This document shows, one piece after another, positions 16,546 to 25,339 of a DNA stretch of 64,000 nt. Every line of letters begins with the position of its first letter. Positions within the stretch are counted from its first letter, which is position 1. This stretch comes from Bacillota bacterium. GTDB lineage: Bacteria; Bacillota; Desulfotomaculia; Desulfotomaculales; Desulfohalotomaculaceae. The position numbers and the translations under genes were made by a program. The notes below the pieces were generated by a model that was not told the origin of the DNA, made no database searches, and was given only the letters and a program-made list of their open reading frames with translations. Location: the NCBI GenBank assembly GCA_009711615.1, contig VENI01000005.1, positions 603,707 through 667,706 of the forward strand. Direction: 5' to 3'.

Positions 16546-17193
16546 TTATTTTTGGTTATTTTTCATTCCATCAAGATAACAAGCTAAAATTTGCATTTCT
16601 GTGGTAATAATATCATTTATAACTTTTAAATCTTCCGGTACACATATTTCTACTGGTGAAAAGTTTAGTATAGATCTTATGTTTGCCTGCACAATTGTAT
16701 TGGCAGACATCTGTGCTTGAGCGGCTGTGGTGGCCAAAATTGCTATTTTTATGTCATTATCCTTTGCAAATGACGGCAGAAAGGACAGTGGTTGAACCGG
16801 CAGATGCTCTACCATTGTATGGTTTTGCAATGCAGGTTCTGGGTTAAAGGCCGCTACTATGCGAAAATTCCTACCATAAAGACAGTTGAATTCAACCAGT
16901 GCCGCAGCCATTTTGCCTACACCCACAATTACTGTTTCCCAGTGTTGGTCCAAGTTTAATTTTCTACCTATAGTACGGTATAATAATTCGACATTATACC
17001 CTACCCCGCGTTTACCCAGTTCACCAAAAAACGCCATATCTTTCCTAATCATGGTAGCTTCAACGCCAACTTCTTTGCTTAGTTCCTTTGATGATACCGT
17101 ACATTTACCCTGCTTTCTAAGTTTGGCTAAACTCTGGTGGTACAGGGGTAATCTTTTGGCTATAGCCCTTGGCATACCATCAGGAGAAGCCAT
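16546..17193 (-). CDS. rex: Rex-family redox-sensing repressor with altered NAD-motif residues
   Basis: The 215-residue protein has the Rex winged helix at the N-terminus (AIAKRLPLYHQSLAKL, then SKELSKEVGVEATMIRKDMA) and a Rossmann domain ending in the conserved NFSPVEICVPEDL block. Rex represses fermentative and respiratory genes until NADH rises. The NAD fold is unusual: the GxGxxG loop reads GVGKMA (91-96), lacking the third Gly, and the acidic residue after strand 2 is Asn (AAFNPEP, N117) rather than Asp. It may be a paralog with changed ligand response. AGGAGTG precedes the ATG. Confidence 0.82.
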   Translation of the reverse strand: MASPDGMPRAIAKRLPLYHQSLAKLRKQGKCTVSSKELSKEVGVEATMIRKDMAFFGELGKRGVGYNVELLYRTIGRKLNLDQHWETVIVGVGKMAAALVEFNCLYGRNFRIVAAFNPEPALQNHTMVEHLPVQPLSFLPSFAKDNDIKIAILATTAAQAQMSANTIVQANIRSILNFSPVEICVPEDLKVINDIITTEMQILACYLDGMKNNQK

Positions 17194-17332
17194 ACAAGGA
17201 TCACTCCTTAAATAGTGAATAGTCAGAATTATAACTATATTAATAATAATTTAAATATATCACTTTTAGCCAATTAAGTAAATAGTTGTTTAACTATTTA
17301 CTATGGTTATTTTCTAGGAAAATTAACCACTA

Positions 17333-17368
17333 AAAAAGACCTCGGTTGTTTTATCAACAAAGGTCTTT
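17333..17368 (-). terminator. Terminator of the DEAD-box helicase gene
   Basis: AAAGACCTTTGTTG pairs imperfectly with CAACCGAGGTCTTT on the minus strand, followed by TTTA. It lies about 25 bases past the stop. Confidence 0.8.
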
Positions 17369-17390
17369 AATACGATTCACCATATGTCTG

Positions 17391-18806
17391 TTATCTGCCG
17401 CCGGTTTTTCTCTTGAAGGGCTTGTTACTTTTCCCTTTTCTATTTCTTGGCTGTCTGTTATTTGAACCCCATTTTTGTTTTTTGGGCCTAAATGGAGTTT
17501 CTTCTGTTAGTTTAATAGGTGTATCGTCCGGCTCTTTTGTAAGCAGTTTTAGTGCAGCTGACACAATCGCTGTTGATTCATGCTGAGTAAGCAGTTCCTC
17601 TGCTAACGCTTTATATGCATGAAAATCTCCCCGCTCTACAACTTCCACCAGCTTCTCTGCTGTAATACGCTGCTGACCTTTCATGGCCTCTGTTAATGAC
17701 GGAACGGGTTTACGATTTATTTTCCGCTTTGTTATTCTTTCAATTAACTTTAACTGCCCTATTTCCCGGGGTGTAACAAAGGTAGTTGCCAAACCCATGT
17801 TTCCGGCCCTGCCTGTTCTGCCTATTCGGTGCACATAACTTTCCGGGTCCTGCGGTATGTCAAAGTTGTATACATGGGTTACTCCGGAGATATCTAAGCC
17901 TCTAGCAGCTACATCGGTGGCCACTAAAACCTCAATGATACCCCTCTTAAATTTATTCATAACGCTATCTCGTTTGTTCTGGCTTAGATCACCATGTATT
18001 CCCTCAACACCATATCCGCGCTTGTATAAAGCTTCGCTTAGTTCATCCACTCTTCGCTTAGTTCTTCCAAATATAATTGCCAGTTCAGGGGATTGGATAT
18101 CTAATAGACGACACAATACATCAAACTTTTTGCTTTCCGGTACTTCTAAATACTCTTGCTCAATATTCGGCACCGTTATTTCTTTTGGTTTGACAGAGAA
18201 CAGCTTCGGTTCCACCATAAAACGCTGCGCCAATAACTTAATTGGGTTAGGTATGGTGGCAGAAAAAAGTAGTGTTTGACGATTCTCAGGAACTTCCTTC
18301 AAGATAGTCTCAATATCTTCAATGAATCCCATGTTTAACATTTCATCTGCTTCGTCGAGGACTACTGTTTCAAGCGCATGTAGTCTAATGGTCTTTCTCC
18401 TCATATGATCCATAAGACGTCCAGGAGTAGCAACAATGATATGGGGCTTTTTCTTGAGTGCTTTTATCTGCCGATTGATATCCTGCCCCCCATAAATTGG
18501 AAGCGCACGAATATTCTTATATTGCCCTATCTTGTTTAGTTCCTCCGCAACTTGAATTGCCAATTCCCGTGTTGGTGTTAAAACCATACCTTTAATTTGT
18601 TCAGTGCTTAATTCCATTCTTTCAATAAGTGGAATACCGTAAGCTGCCGTTTTACCTGTACCTGTTTGAGCTTGTCCAATCAAGTCTTTCCCTTGTAGTG
18701 CAATGGGAATTGTCTGCTGTTGAATTGGTGTTGTTTCTTCAAAGCCCATGTTACTAATAGCACGACTTACCGCATTTCCTAATCCTAATTCACTAAATGT
18801 AGCCAA
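17391..18806 (-). CDS. DEAD-box ATP-dependent RNA helicase
   Basis: This protein of about 471 residues carries all core motifs: Q motif (TPIQQQTIP), Walker [28 protein letters not shown] and [10 protein letters not shown]. The C-terminal tail is basic ([20 protein letters not shown]), as in CshA/DeaD helicases. Such enzymes unwind mRNA and rRNA structure, often in the cold, which fits the cold-shock gene just upstream. The TTG at 18806 is preferred because AAGGAG lies 11 bases upstream; a TTG at 18830 has no ribosome site. Confidence 0.92.
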   Translation of the reverse strand: MATFSELGLGNAVSRAISNMGFEETTPIQQQTIPIALQGKDLIGQAQTGTGKTAAYGIPLIERMELSTEQIKGMVLTPTRELAIQVAEELNKIGQYKNIRALPIYGGQDINRQIKALKKKPHIIVATPGRLMDHMRRKTIRLHALETVVLDEADEMLNMGFIEDIETILKEVPENRQTLLFSATIPNPIKLLAQRFMVEPKLFSVKPKEITVPNIEQEYLEVPESKKFDVLCRLLDIQSPELAIIFGRTKRRVDELSEALYKRGYGVEGIHGDLSQNKRDSVMNKFKRGIIEVLVATDVAARGLDISGVTHVYNFDIPQDPESYVHRIGRTGRAGNMGLATTFVTPREIGQLKLIERITKRKINRKPVPSLTEAMKGQQRITAEKLVEVVERGDFHAYKALAEELLTQHESTAIVSAALKLLTKEPDDTPIKLTEETPFRPKKQKWGSNNRQPRNRKGKSNKPFKRKTGGR

Positions 18807-18856
18807 TTCACCTTGGTCTCCTTTATACAATATTCTGTCTATAAAATTCCCGAAAA

Positions 18857-18893
18857 AAAGGGCATTATTCCATATTACTGGAATATGCCCTTT
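18857..18893 (-). terminator. Terminator between csp and the helicase gene
   Basis: AAAGGGCATATTCC pairs with GGAATAATGCCCTTT on the minus strand and is followed by TTTT. It can stop or attenuate csp transcription before the helicase. Confidence 0.85.
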
Positions 18894-18919
18894 GAAAAAC
18901 TATTTATAAGTAAAAAAAC

Positions 18920-19117
18920 CTATAATTTTTCAACGTTTGCAGCTTGTGGGCCTCTATCGCCTTCAACAATATCAAACTCCACTCTCTGCCCTTCGTCTAG
19001 GGTTTTAAACCCATCACCTTGAATGGCTGAGAAGTGAACAAATACGTCATCTCCACCCTCACGCTCAATAAATCCAAAACCTTTTTCTGAGTTAAACCAT
19101 TTTACTGTACCTTCCAT
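18920..19117 (-). CDS. Cold-shock protein (CspA family)
   Basis: The 65-residue single cold-shock domain has both RNA-binding motifs, KGFGFIE and VFVHFS. It acts as an RNA chaperone. ATG at 19117 follows AAGGAGGCC. A 17-bp-spaced promoter lies 110 bases upstream, leaving a leader of about 100 bases, typical for csp genes. Confidence 0.95.
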   Translation of the reverse strand: MEGTVKWFNSEKGFGFIEREGGDDVFVHFSAIQGDGFKTLDEGQRVEFDIVEGDRGPQAANVEKL

Positions 19118-19227
19118 TGTTATGGCCTCCTTCTAAAATAATTTGGGTAAAAAGATGAAACCAGAAAACTTCTTTCGCCCAATAGAGGCCAAAATCGTTT
19201 TGGTTTCTAATACTTTTTAGCGTAGAT

Positions 19228-19256
19228 ATAATATCATGTTAAGGTAATAAATGCAA
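19228..19256 (-). promoter_or_regulatory. Sigma-A-type promoter of csp
   Basis: TTGCAT (19251-19256) and TATTAT (19228-19233) are spaced 17 bp on the minus strand. It lies only a few bases from the rlmH-tail repeat at 19262, so that repeat marks the outer edge of the csp transcription unit. Confidence 0.7.
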
Positions 19257-19261
19257 ATTTT

Positions 19262-19279
19262 TTATTTGTGATATGGTTC
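19262..19279 (-). repeat. Displaced copy of the rlmH 3' end (att-like direct repeat, distal)
   Basis: Minus-strand GAACCATATCACAAATAA matches the last 18 bases of rlmH (GAACCATATCATAAATAA, 22440-22457) at 17 of 18 positions, in the same orientation, and encodes EPYHK-stop. No RlmH-like sequence lies upstream of it, so it is not a full second gene. It is the size and position of the staphylococcal SCC attachment core at the end of rlmH. Confidence 0.75.
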
Positions 19280-19288
19280 AGCGTACCT

Positions 19289-19302
19289 ATAACGGCGGTT
19301 TT
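19289..19302. repeat. 14-bp inverted repeat, distal end of putative cassette
   Basis: ATAACGGCGGTTTT is the exact reverse complement of 22430-22443. The pair lies just inside the two rlmH-tail repeats. The inner 13 bases also occur by chance or otherwise inside the T-box at 8426-8438, so on its own this is weak evidence. Confidence 0.55.
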
Positions 19303-19318
19303 AACTGAACAAAATATA

Positions 19319-19388
19319 ATCCCCCTTAAAAAGTACGGGGGTCTAGAAATCTCTTATGCTCCTCTACCTTCCTAACAGTTGGGTAGAG
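19319..19388 (-). other. csrA 3' region with two hairpins
   Basis: CCCCC/GGGGG around GTACTTTTTAA (about 19321-19341) forms a weak terminator downstream of csrA. CTCTACC/GGTAGAG (19362-19388) encloses a loop containing AGGA on the csrA mRNA strand, the type of loop CsrA binds. Both readings are from sequence only. Confidence 0.35.
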
Positions 19389-19418
19389 ACCTGAATTTTT
19401 GCTATATCATCTAAATGT

Positions 19419-19601
19419 TTACTTTGTTATCCTATTTACTCTTACTTCTTTGGCTGCGTATACTTCACCACGCGTTATACTCACCTCTTTAGGGGCTTGA
19501 ATGGCTAAGCGCAAATCTCCTTTATCGCTTTTAATGACCTTAACGATAACGGAGTTATCAATAATAATGTACTGTCCCGGTTTCCTACCTAGTACCAACA
19601 T
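19419..19601 (-). CDS. csrA: CsrA translational regulator (short form)
   Basis: This 60-residue CsrA keeps the RNA-contact residues L4, R6 and R44 (MLVLGRKPGQ; VSITRGEVY). It binds GGA loops in mRNA leaders and blocks or stabilises translation. Firmicute csrA is usually next to fliW and flagellar genes; here it is alone, beside a LytTR two-component pair and inside the interval bounded by the rlmH-tail repeats. The ATG follows AAGGAGG. No FliW antagonist is in the window. Confidence 0.9.
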   Translation of the reverse strand: MLVLGRKPGQYIIIDNSVIVKVIKSDKGDLRLAIQAPKEVSITRGEVYAAKEVRVNRITK

Positions 19602-19673
19602 TTTATTTCCTCCTTCTTAACCCTCTTTTTGCATTAAGCAAAGAAGGTCCATTAGTATATGTATGTGAAAGTT

Positions 19674-20420
19674 TCAAGAATTAATTTTTCTTAATATCTC
19701 TCGTAATGTTTTATACTTATCGCGGCTTACACAAATTATTTTTTCTATATCCTTAAACTTTAAATCATAGGTGGACAGGCCAGACCTGGTAATACTTTCC
19801 ACAGCATGGATATTAACAATATATCCCCGATGACAGCGGAAAAAATCAAAATTTGAAAGGGTCTTTTCATAGTAGGTGAGGGTCTTTCTGGCGTGATAAA
19901 CATCATCTTTGGTAATAATCCTGACAATGTTTCTGTCGCTCTCCAGATAATATATATCCTCTATATCAATGACTTTTACTCCGCCTTCTTTTGACACAAA
20001 GATTTTTCTCCCTTGCTGAGGGGTTAGATCTTCCATCTTTGAAACCTGGTTATGTAACTTCGCCAAATCTTTATTATAAGCATTATAAAATTGCTTTATT
20101 TTTTCATCTGTAGCAGGCTTTATGATATAACCTACAGAATTCAACTGTTTTGCCGCATCATAATATTCCGTGTGCGCTGTAATAAATAAAATGTCACAAA
20201 AGGGATAGGTTTCAATTATTTGTTTGGCTAACTCAATCCCGCTAATCTGAGGCATACTGATATCTAGAAAGACAATATCAGGCTTTAAATCAACGATTTT
20301 AAAAAAACCTTCGAAGGGATTAGTATATAAATCTACTATTTGAATGGGGGTATTTTTCTCAATAACCTTCTGCAAGTATATGCCTACATTTTGCTCATCA
20401 TCAACAATTATTCCCTTCAT
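19674..20420 (-). CDS. LytTR-family response regulator
   Basis: The 248-residue protein has a receiver domain (VDDE at about 6-9, phosphoacceptor Asp in IVFLDISMP, about D55) and a C-terminal LytTR DNA-binding domain (about 140-245, with FRCHRGYIVN). A linker helix joins them. It is divergent from the histidine kinase gene next door and is almost certainly its partner. The target genes are unknown; csrA just downstream on the same strand is one candidate. GGGAGG precedes the ATG. Confidence 0.92.
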   Translation of the reverse strand: MKGIIVDDEQNVGIYLQKVIEKNTPIQIVDLYTNPFEGFFKIVDLKPDIVFLDISMPQISGIELAKQIIETYPFCDILFITAHTEYYDAAKQLNSVGYIIKPATDEKIKQFYNAYNKDLAKLHNQVSKMEDLTPQQGRKIFVSKEGGVKVIDIEDIYYLESDRNIVRIITKDDVYHARKTLTYYEKTLSNFDFFRCHRGYIVNIHAVESITRSGLSTYDLKFKDIEKIICVSRDKYKTLREILRKINS

Positions 20421-20555
20421 AAAGTACCTCCCACTGGTTTGCTGGTTTATTAATCAAAACTTTCTGCACCTTAATACACCAATATGATACAATTATCGCA
20501 TAACAAATAGAAAATTTAAATTATTTTGGATGGAAAGTGATATAGGTGGGACGAA

Positions 20556-22412
20556 ATGCAAATTAAACTTTCGTTTTTTGTAATAATTATGTATATTTTT
20601 CTTGGCACTACCTCAGTTCATGCCTCTAATGAAATACCAGTACCGATTGATGGGGTTTTAGATTTATCTGTTGTGGATAAAATGGAGGTTTTAGAATTAA
20701 AAGGAGAATGGCGGCTTTACCCTCAAAAATTTGTTGATCCCGTTGAAATTCCTTTAGAAACTGACTATATCTTGATAGATGTTCCTGATACCTGGGAATA
20801 TTCAATATACAAAGATTCATACCTGAACCCTCAAACCTATGCCACTTATTATTTAAAAATTATCCTACCGGAAAACATGGATGCTTTTTCCTTATACATA
20901 CCTGACATATCCAGCACTTATAAGCTTTTTATTAATGAAGAATTTATTGTCCAAATGGGAAACCCTTCAGTTACTCCGGAAAATGAGGTTGGAAAATGGA
21001 AACCTACAGTTGTGACTTATGCTCCAAAGACCAATATCGTTGAATTGGTTTTGCAGGTTTCAAACTTCCATCATAATGATGGTGGGATGTGGGAAAGTAT
21101 TATGATGGGCCCTGTTGAAGAAATTTATTTTGTACGAACTCTGGAACTTATGCGTGGCATTTTACTTAGCGGTATTCTGCTTGCATTCACCTTTTATTTT
21201 ATAAATTTCTACGTTGTTGTTAAACCCAGAAATCATTCCACATTATATCTTGCTTTAGGCTGCTTTTTGGCATTTATTCGAGAATTTATCACCAAGGATG
21301 TTCCTTTACAGTTTTTATATGACAACTTTCCTTTTAAAATTCAAGTGGCACTTGAGTACATCACCCTTTGCGGCTTAGCCATCATAATTACAGAATATGT
21401 TTTATACAATTTCAATTCAAACAAGTATTTGACGTACTTTAAAAGATTATTGGATGCTATTTCTGTCACTATGATTATCATAGTAATATTAGCGCCAATG
21501 TTATATTATACTTCTTTGGTTATTCCTATTCAAATAACGGTAATTGCAAATCTTTTGCTCATTATAATAGTTGCAATTATAGCAATGATTCAAAAAAACA
21601 GGGAGGCCTTAGTTCTTTTCGTAGGCAGTATATTATTATTGACTTTTTCATCTTTAGAAATGGCTTTTATAAACAGGTTTTTTGATAAAAGTATTATACT
21701 TGATATGGGAATCGTAGTTCTAATTTTTTTCTTGCTACTCCTCATACACCTTCATAACAAATTGACAAATAAAGCTTTTACAGAAGCTGCACAGTCAAAA
21801 GACAGGGAAGTTGCTTTTTTAAGGGCGCAAATTGTCCCTCACTTTATTAATAATGCACTTTCTAATGCCATTTACCTAGTAGAAACCACGCCAAGTCAAG
21901 CCAAAAGATTTCTAATTGAGCTTTCCAATCTTATGGTTAATAAATATAACTTTAACTTAAAAAATTCTATTCAAGAAATTCCCCTACAACAGGAAATAGA
22001 AATTATTCGCTCCTATGTCTATATACAAAATATCCGATTTAACAACAAAATTACTTATATTGAAGATATTAATGAAAAAGCTTTGGATATACTCGTACCA
22101 CCTCTATTAGTACAGCCACTAATAGAAAACGCCATCACTCATGGGTTATCCAATAACAACAAACCTACTTCCAAACTTTTGTTAATAATCTCGCTTGAAA
22201 AAGACTTTTTAAACATTACTGTTGAAGATAACGGAACCGGCATTAATACTAATAAATTAATTCACTTAGAATCTTCTAATTTTGAGGAAGGGAGCCTTGG
22301 TATTAAGAACATTAAAGAGCGAATCAATAATTTAAAGGGGTCGAGTTTCAGAATCTCAAGTAAATTGGGTGACAAAACTACGGTTACTATAAAAATTAAG
22401 TGTAATAACTAA
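20556..22412 (+). CDS. 7TM sensor histidine kinase (7TMR-DISM type)
   Basis: The 618-residue protein has a signal peptide (about 1-24), an extracellular beta-rich 7TMR-DISMED2-like sensor domain (about 30-190), seven membrane helices (about 195-400), then a His_kinase domain (FLRAQIVPHFINNALSN, H in PHFINN) and a HATPase domain with N box QPLIENAITHG and glycine box DNGTGI. Partners of LytTR regulators have this kinase type. The external ligand is unknown, possibly a carbohydrate or cell-wall fragment. A local sample of the gene is about one-third GC, lower than adjacent murA. Confidence 0.9.
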   Translation: MQIKLSFFVIIMYIFLGTTSVHASNEIPVPIDGVLDLSVVDKMEVLELKGEWRLYPQKFVDPVEIPLETDYILIDVPDTWEYSIYKDSYLNPQTYATYYLKIILPENMDAFSLYIPDISSTYKLFINEEFIVQMGNPSVTPENEVGKWKPTVVTYAPKTNIVELVLQVSNFHHNDGGMWESIMMGPVEEIYFVRTLELMRGILLSGILLAFTFYFINFYVVVKPRNHSTLYLALGCFLAFIREFITKDVPLQFLYDNFPFKIQVALEYITLCGLAIIITEYVLYNFNSNKYLTYFKRLLDAISVTMIIIVILAPMLYYTSLVIPIQITVIANLLLIIIVAIIAMIQKNREALVLFVGSILLLTFSSLEMAFINRFFDKSIILDMGIVVLIFFLLLLIHLHNKLTNKAFTEAAQSKDREVAFLRAQIVPHFINNALSNAIYLVETTPSQAKRFLIELSNLMVNKYNFNLKNSIQEIPLQQEIEIIRSYVYIQNIRFNNKITYIEDINEKALDILVPPLLVQPLIENAITHGLSNNNKPTSKLLLIISLEKDFLNITVEDNGTGINTNKLIHLESSNFEEGSLGIKNIKERINNLKGSSFRISSKLGDKTTVTIKIKCNN

Positions 22413-22429
22413 TCCAATAAATCTCATAA

Positions 22430-22443
22430 AAAACCGCCGTTAT
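22430..22443. repeat. 14-bp inverted repeat, rlmH-proximal end of putative cassette
   Basis: AAAACCGCCGTTAT is the reverse complement of 19289-19302 and overlaps the first bases of the rlmH stop region. Confidence 0.55.
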
Positions 22444-22457
22444 TTATGATATGGTTC
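22440..22457 (-). repeat. rlmH 3' end (att-like direct repeat, gene-proximal)
   Basis: The last 18 bases of rlmH, EPYHK plus stop, duplicated at 19262-19279 with one mismatch. In staphylococci this site is the attB core for SCC cassettes. Confidence 0.75.
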
Positions 22458-22919
22458 GTTATTTATAATTTTATAACATCGGTAGATTTGTTCTAGTAAA
22501 ATTAGGCGCATTAGTTGGTGAGGAAAAGTTAGTTTGGAAAATGATAGTCTTAAGTGACTGCGTTTTAGCAGTTCTTTACTTAACCCCAATGAACCACCTA
22601 TTAATATGGTTATATTGCTTTTTCCTGTTACCATAAGTTTGTCGAAGTATGCTGCCATCTCTTCTGAATTGTACATCTTTCCTGCTATGTCCATGGCTAT
22701 TAGGTGCGTACCAGTTTTTATGTGCCTGGTAATTTGTTCGGCTTCTTTTTGTTTTACTTGTTCTGCTGCATTTTCAGATAAACCTTCCTGATGGGGTTCG
22801 TCTGGAACTTCTATAATTTCAATTTTGGCGAAGGGTTGTAAGCGTTTTAAATATTCCTGTATCCCTTGTTTTAAGTATTTTTCTTTTAGTTTACCGACAG
22901 CTATGATAGTAACGCGCAT
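22440..22919 (-). CDS. rlmH: 23S rRNA (pseudouridine-1915 N3)-methyltransferase RlmH
   Basis: The 159-residue SPOUT methyltransferase has IGGSLGLSKELL and the invariant C-terminal EPYHK. It methylates pseudouridine in helix 69 of 23S rRNA. ATG at 22919 gives the standard 159-residue length; the GTG at 22931 overlaps the GGGGTGA ribosome site. It follows murA. Its 3' end is the direct repeat that recurs at 19262. Confidence 0.95.
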   Translation of the reverse strand: MRVTIIAVGKLKEKYLKQGIQEYLKRLQPFAKIEIIEVPDEPHQEGLSENAAEQVKQKEAEQITRHIKTGTHLIAMDIAGKMYNSEEMAAYFDKLMVTGKSNITILIGGSLGLSKELLKRSHLRLSFSKLTFPHQLMRLILLEQIYRCYKIINNEPYHK

Positions 22920-22950
22920 TAAAGTAGTCACCCCAAGTTATTTGCCTAAC

Positions 22951-24204
22951 TTATAAACACTGTACCCTGGCACCAATTGACTTTAATTTGCTTTCCAGGT
23001 CTTGATATCCACGGTAAATATATATGGCATTGCTAATTTGGGTTTCGCCTTTGGCTATTAAACCGGCAATTACCAGTGCCGCACCTGCCCTCAGGTCAGT
23101 GGCTTTTACATGGGTTCCCTGCAGCGGTGCTGACCCTTCAATCACCGCCATTCTACCTTCAACCTTTATTTTTGCACCCAAGCGCTTTAATTCATCTGCT
23201 ATTTGGAACCGATTCTCAAAGATGTTTTCTACAATCACACTGGTACCGGGTATGGTGGCAAGAAGAACCATCATTTGAGATTGCATGTCTGTGGGAAAAC
23301 CCGGATAGGGCATCGTTTTAATATCCACAGGGGTTAACTCTTTGTTGGCATTTATATAAATAGAGTCTTCACTTTCTATTACATCTACATTTGCTTCGCG
23401 TAGTTTGGCAATTAACGGTTCAATATGGGTGGGAATAACGTTTTCCACCAGCACATTACCTCGGGTGGCCGCTGCAGCCACCATGAATGTTCCCGCTTCT
23501 ATGCGGTCTGGAATAATTGAATAACGGGTGCATTGATCTAAAGAATTAACACCATCTATTTTTATTACATCGGTACCGGCGCCGCGAACTTTTGCACCCA
23601 TTGCATTTAGAAAATTTGCTAGGTCTACAATCTCCGGTTCTTTGGCCACATTTTCTATTATTGTCTGTCCTTCAGCCCTGCAGGCTGCCATCATTATGTT
23701 TTCAGTGGCCCCAACGCTTGGAAAATCCAAGTATACCTGGTTACCCAACAACTTGCCAGCTTTACCCTTTATGCAACCCTTTTCCAGATATATATCAGCA
23801 CCCATACTTTTTAGCCCTTTAAAATGAAGATCCATCGGGCGGGTGCCTATGTTGCAGCCTCCCGGTAATGCGATGCAGGCTTGTCCATACTTGGCCAGCA
23901 GTGGACCAAGAAACAAGTTGGATGCCCTTAGTTTTTTCACCAGTTCGTAAGGGGGGTCGCAATGAAGTTTCCTTGCCGGTTCAATATAAATGGCATCTGG
24001 GTACTGCCACTCTACTTTAGCACCTATTGTTCCCAATATTTCCATAATTATTTTAACATCACTTATGTATGGCACATTTTCCAATACAAGTGGTTTATCT
24101 GCCATTATTGCGGCACACATTACTGCAAGTGAAGCATTCTTGGCCCCGCTGACTCTAACTCTACCTTCCAGCGGTTGACCTCCATTGATGATTATTTTAT
24201 CCAA
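22951..24204 (-). CDS. murA: UDP-N-acetylglucosamine 1-carboxyvinyltransferase
   Basis: The 417-residue EPSP-synthase-fold enzyme transfers enolpyruvate to UDP-GlcNAc, the first committed step of peptidoglycan synthesis. The catalytic Cys lies in LPGGCNIGTRPMDLH (near residue 117), the loop targeted by fosfomycin, so fosfomycin sensitivity at this residue is expected. The start is a TTG at 24204 with GGAGG nine bases upstream. It precedes rlmH by about 30 bases. Confidence 0.95.
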   Translation of the reverse strand: MDKIIINGGQPLEGRVRVSGAKNASLAVMCAAIMADKPLVLENVPYISDVKIIMEILGTIGAKVEWQYPDAIYIEPARKLHCDPPYELVKKLRASNLFLGPLLAKYGQACIALPGGCNIGTRPMDLHFKGLKSMGADIYLEKGCIKGKAGKLLGNQVYLDFPSVGATENIMMAACRAEGQTIIENVAKEPEIVDLANFLNAMGAKVRGAGTDVIKIDGVNSLDQCTRYSIIPDRIEAGTFMVAAAATRGNVLVENVIPTHIEPLIAKLREANVDVIESEDSIYINANKELTPVDIKTMPYPGFPTDMQSQMMVLLATIPGTSVIVENIFENRFQIADELKRLGAKIKVEGRMAVIEGSAPLQGTHVKATDLRAGAALVIAGLIAKGETQISNAIYIYRGYQDLESKLKSIGARVQCL

Positions 24205-24284
24205 ATGTCACGGCCTCCTTAATTGTAAACACTCCAATATTCTCTAGTTTTACGCAATTTTCCTTCTACAAATTTATAAAAACT

Positions 24285-24312
24285 AAAAAATCAGGCCAAA
24301 AGGCCTGATTTT
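24285..24312 (-). terminator. Terminator of the MA-family peptidase gene
   Basis: AAATCAGGCC pairs with GGCCTGATTT around TTTT on the minus strand, followed by TTTT. It overlaps the stop codon of the upstream gene. Confidence 0.85.
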
Positions 24313-25192
24313 AGCTAAATATTTCCCAGTTATAGTCTAACCAATTATTCAGTTGATCTTCAAATTGATCTAGATTTACTCCACATTCTTTTTGTAATGC
24401 TTCATCAAGAGATAACCCTTTCCTCAAAGTATTTATTATACTTGCCAGCGATTCTTCTCCATACTGGTTGATTATATAGTACACAGCCGCCAGTGATTGC
24501 CTGTATGCCAAAGCTTGGTTAGGTAGAGAGTCGTATTTTTCGTTTAGTTGGGTTAAGGTGTATCGCTTATTTCTTAAGTTACCCGATTCTTCCCGAAAAC
24601 GAAAACCTGTTAATTTTAACTCAATATATTGTGCAACACCTTCTGTGAACCAACGATTGTAGTTACCTCTAGTGCGGTAATCTACTATCAAATGAGCAAT
24701 TTCATGTGCCATCGGTCCTGTATTAACAAACTTATCCCAAGCTTCATTACTATTTGCTGTTTCCAACCATTCCCGGGGTGCCAACACTCTTATGGTACCA
24801 GCCCAATATACACCCATGGCACTTTCATCGGCTGGCCAACCAAAGTAAGCATTTAGTTTCTCTCTGGTTGGATAAACCACAATAATTTCTTTCCGATGTG
24901 GTTTATATTCCAAGTGGTTGGAAACTGGTTTAATAAATTCTTCTGCAGCCCTTAATACCATCAGAGCTTGTTCTTTATCACCTGTATAGTATTTAACTGT
25001 GAAATGTTTGCTATTAACTTCTGGTAGGCCGACAGTTTGCAGTTTAGCTCCTAACCTGCCTAGTTCCCTGCCTACAATATAAATATTTAGGCGGTTGGTC
25101 TGCCAACACCATATTAACGTTGCAACGGTTAAAATAATGCACAGCAAAACCAATATTTGAATTGTTATATTTGAATTGTTTAGCAAAAGCAT
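24311..25192 (-). CDS. Membrane-anchored peptidase MA-like (HExxH) protein
   Basis: This 293-residue protein has an N-terminal membrane segment (about 9-30) and an outward gluzincin-like domain with zinc motif HEIAH (about 169-173) and a downstream FTEGVAQYIE helix that supplies the third Glu ligand. The substrate is unknown. It stands between a TPR gene and murA, suggesting an envelope role, but this is only context. GGAGGTG precedes the ATG. Confidence 0.8.
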   Translation of the reverse strand: MLLLNNSNITIQILVLLCIILTVATLIWCWQTNRLNIYIVGRELGRLGAKLQTVGLPEVNSKHFTVKYYTGDKEQALMVLRAAEEFIKPVSNHLEYKPHRKEIIVVYPTREKLNAYFGWPADESAMGVYWAGTIRVLAPREWLETANSNEAWDKFVNTGPMAHEIAHLIVDYRTRGNYNRWFTEGVAQYIELKLTGFRFREESGNLRNKRYTLTQLNEKYDSLPNQALAYRQSLAAVYYIINQYGEESLASIINTLRKGLSLDEALQKECGVNLDQFEDQLNNWLDYNWEIFS

Positions 25193-25310
25193 TGGCAGAC
25201 ACCTCCTTATAAAATTTGTTAACTATTTAAATTATAACGTGAACTAAAAGGAAGGGGCTAGCGGTAATACTTAGTAAGTTAACTGTTGCTAATTATATAC
25301 TTATGAATGA

Positions 25311-25337
25311 AAAAAGCCTGGCATGCACCAGGCTTTT
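25311..25337 (-). terminator. Terminator of the TPR gene
   Basis: AAAAGCCTGG/CCAGGCTTTT around TGCATG on the minus strand, followed by TT. It overlaps the 3' end of the TPR reading frame region. Confidence 0.85.
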
Positions 25338-25339
25338 GG

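Noticed and set aside
19262..19320. A second, truncated rlmH gene
   Set aside because: Only the last five codons and stop match; the codons before (RYRYA) do not follow RlmH, so an attachment-site copy explains it better than gene duplication.
24904..25192. Signal for a separate small gene at the start of the HExxH peptidase
   Set aside because: The reading frame is continuous with a single ribosome site; the hydrophobic start is its membrane anchor.
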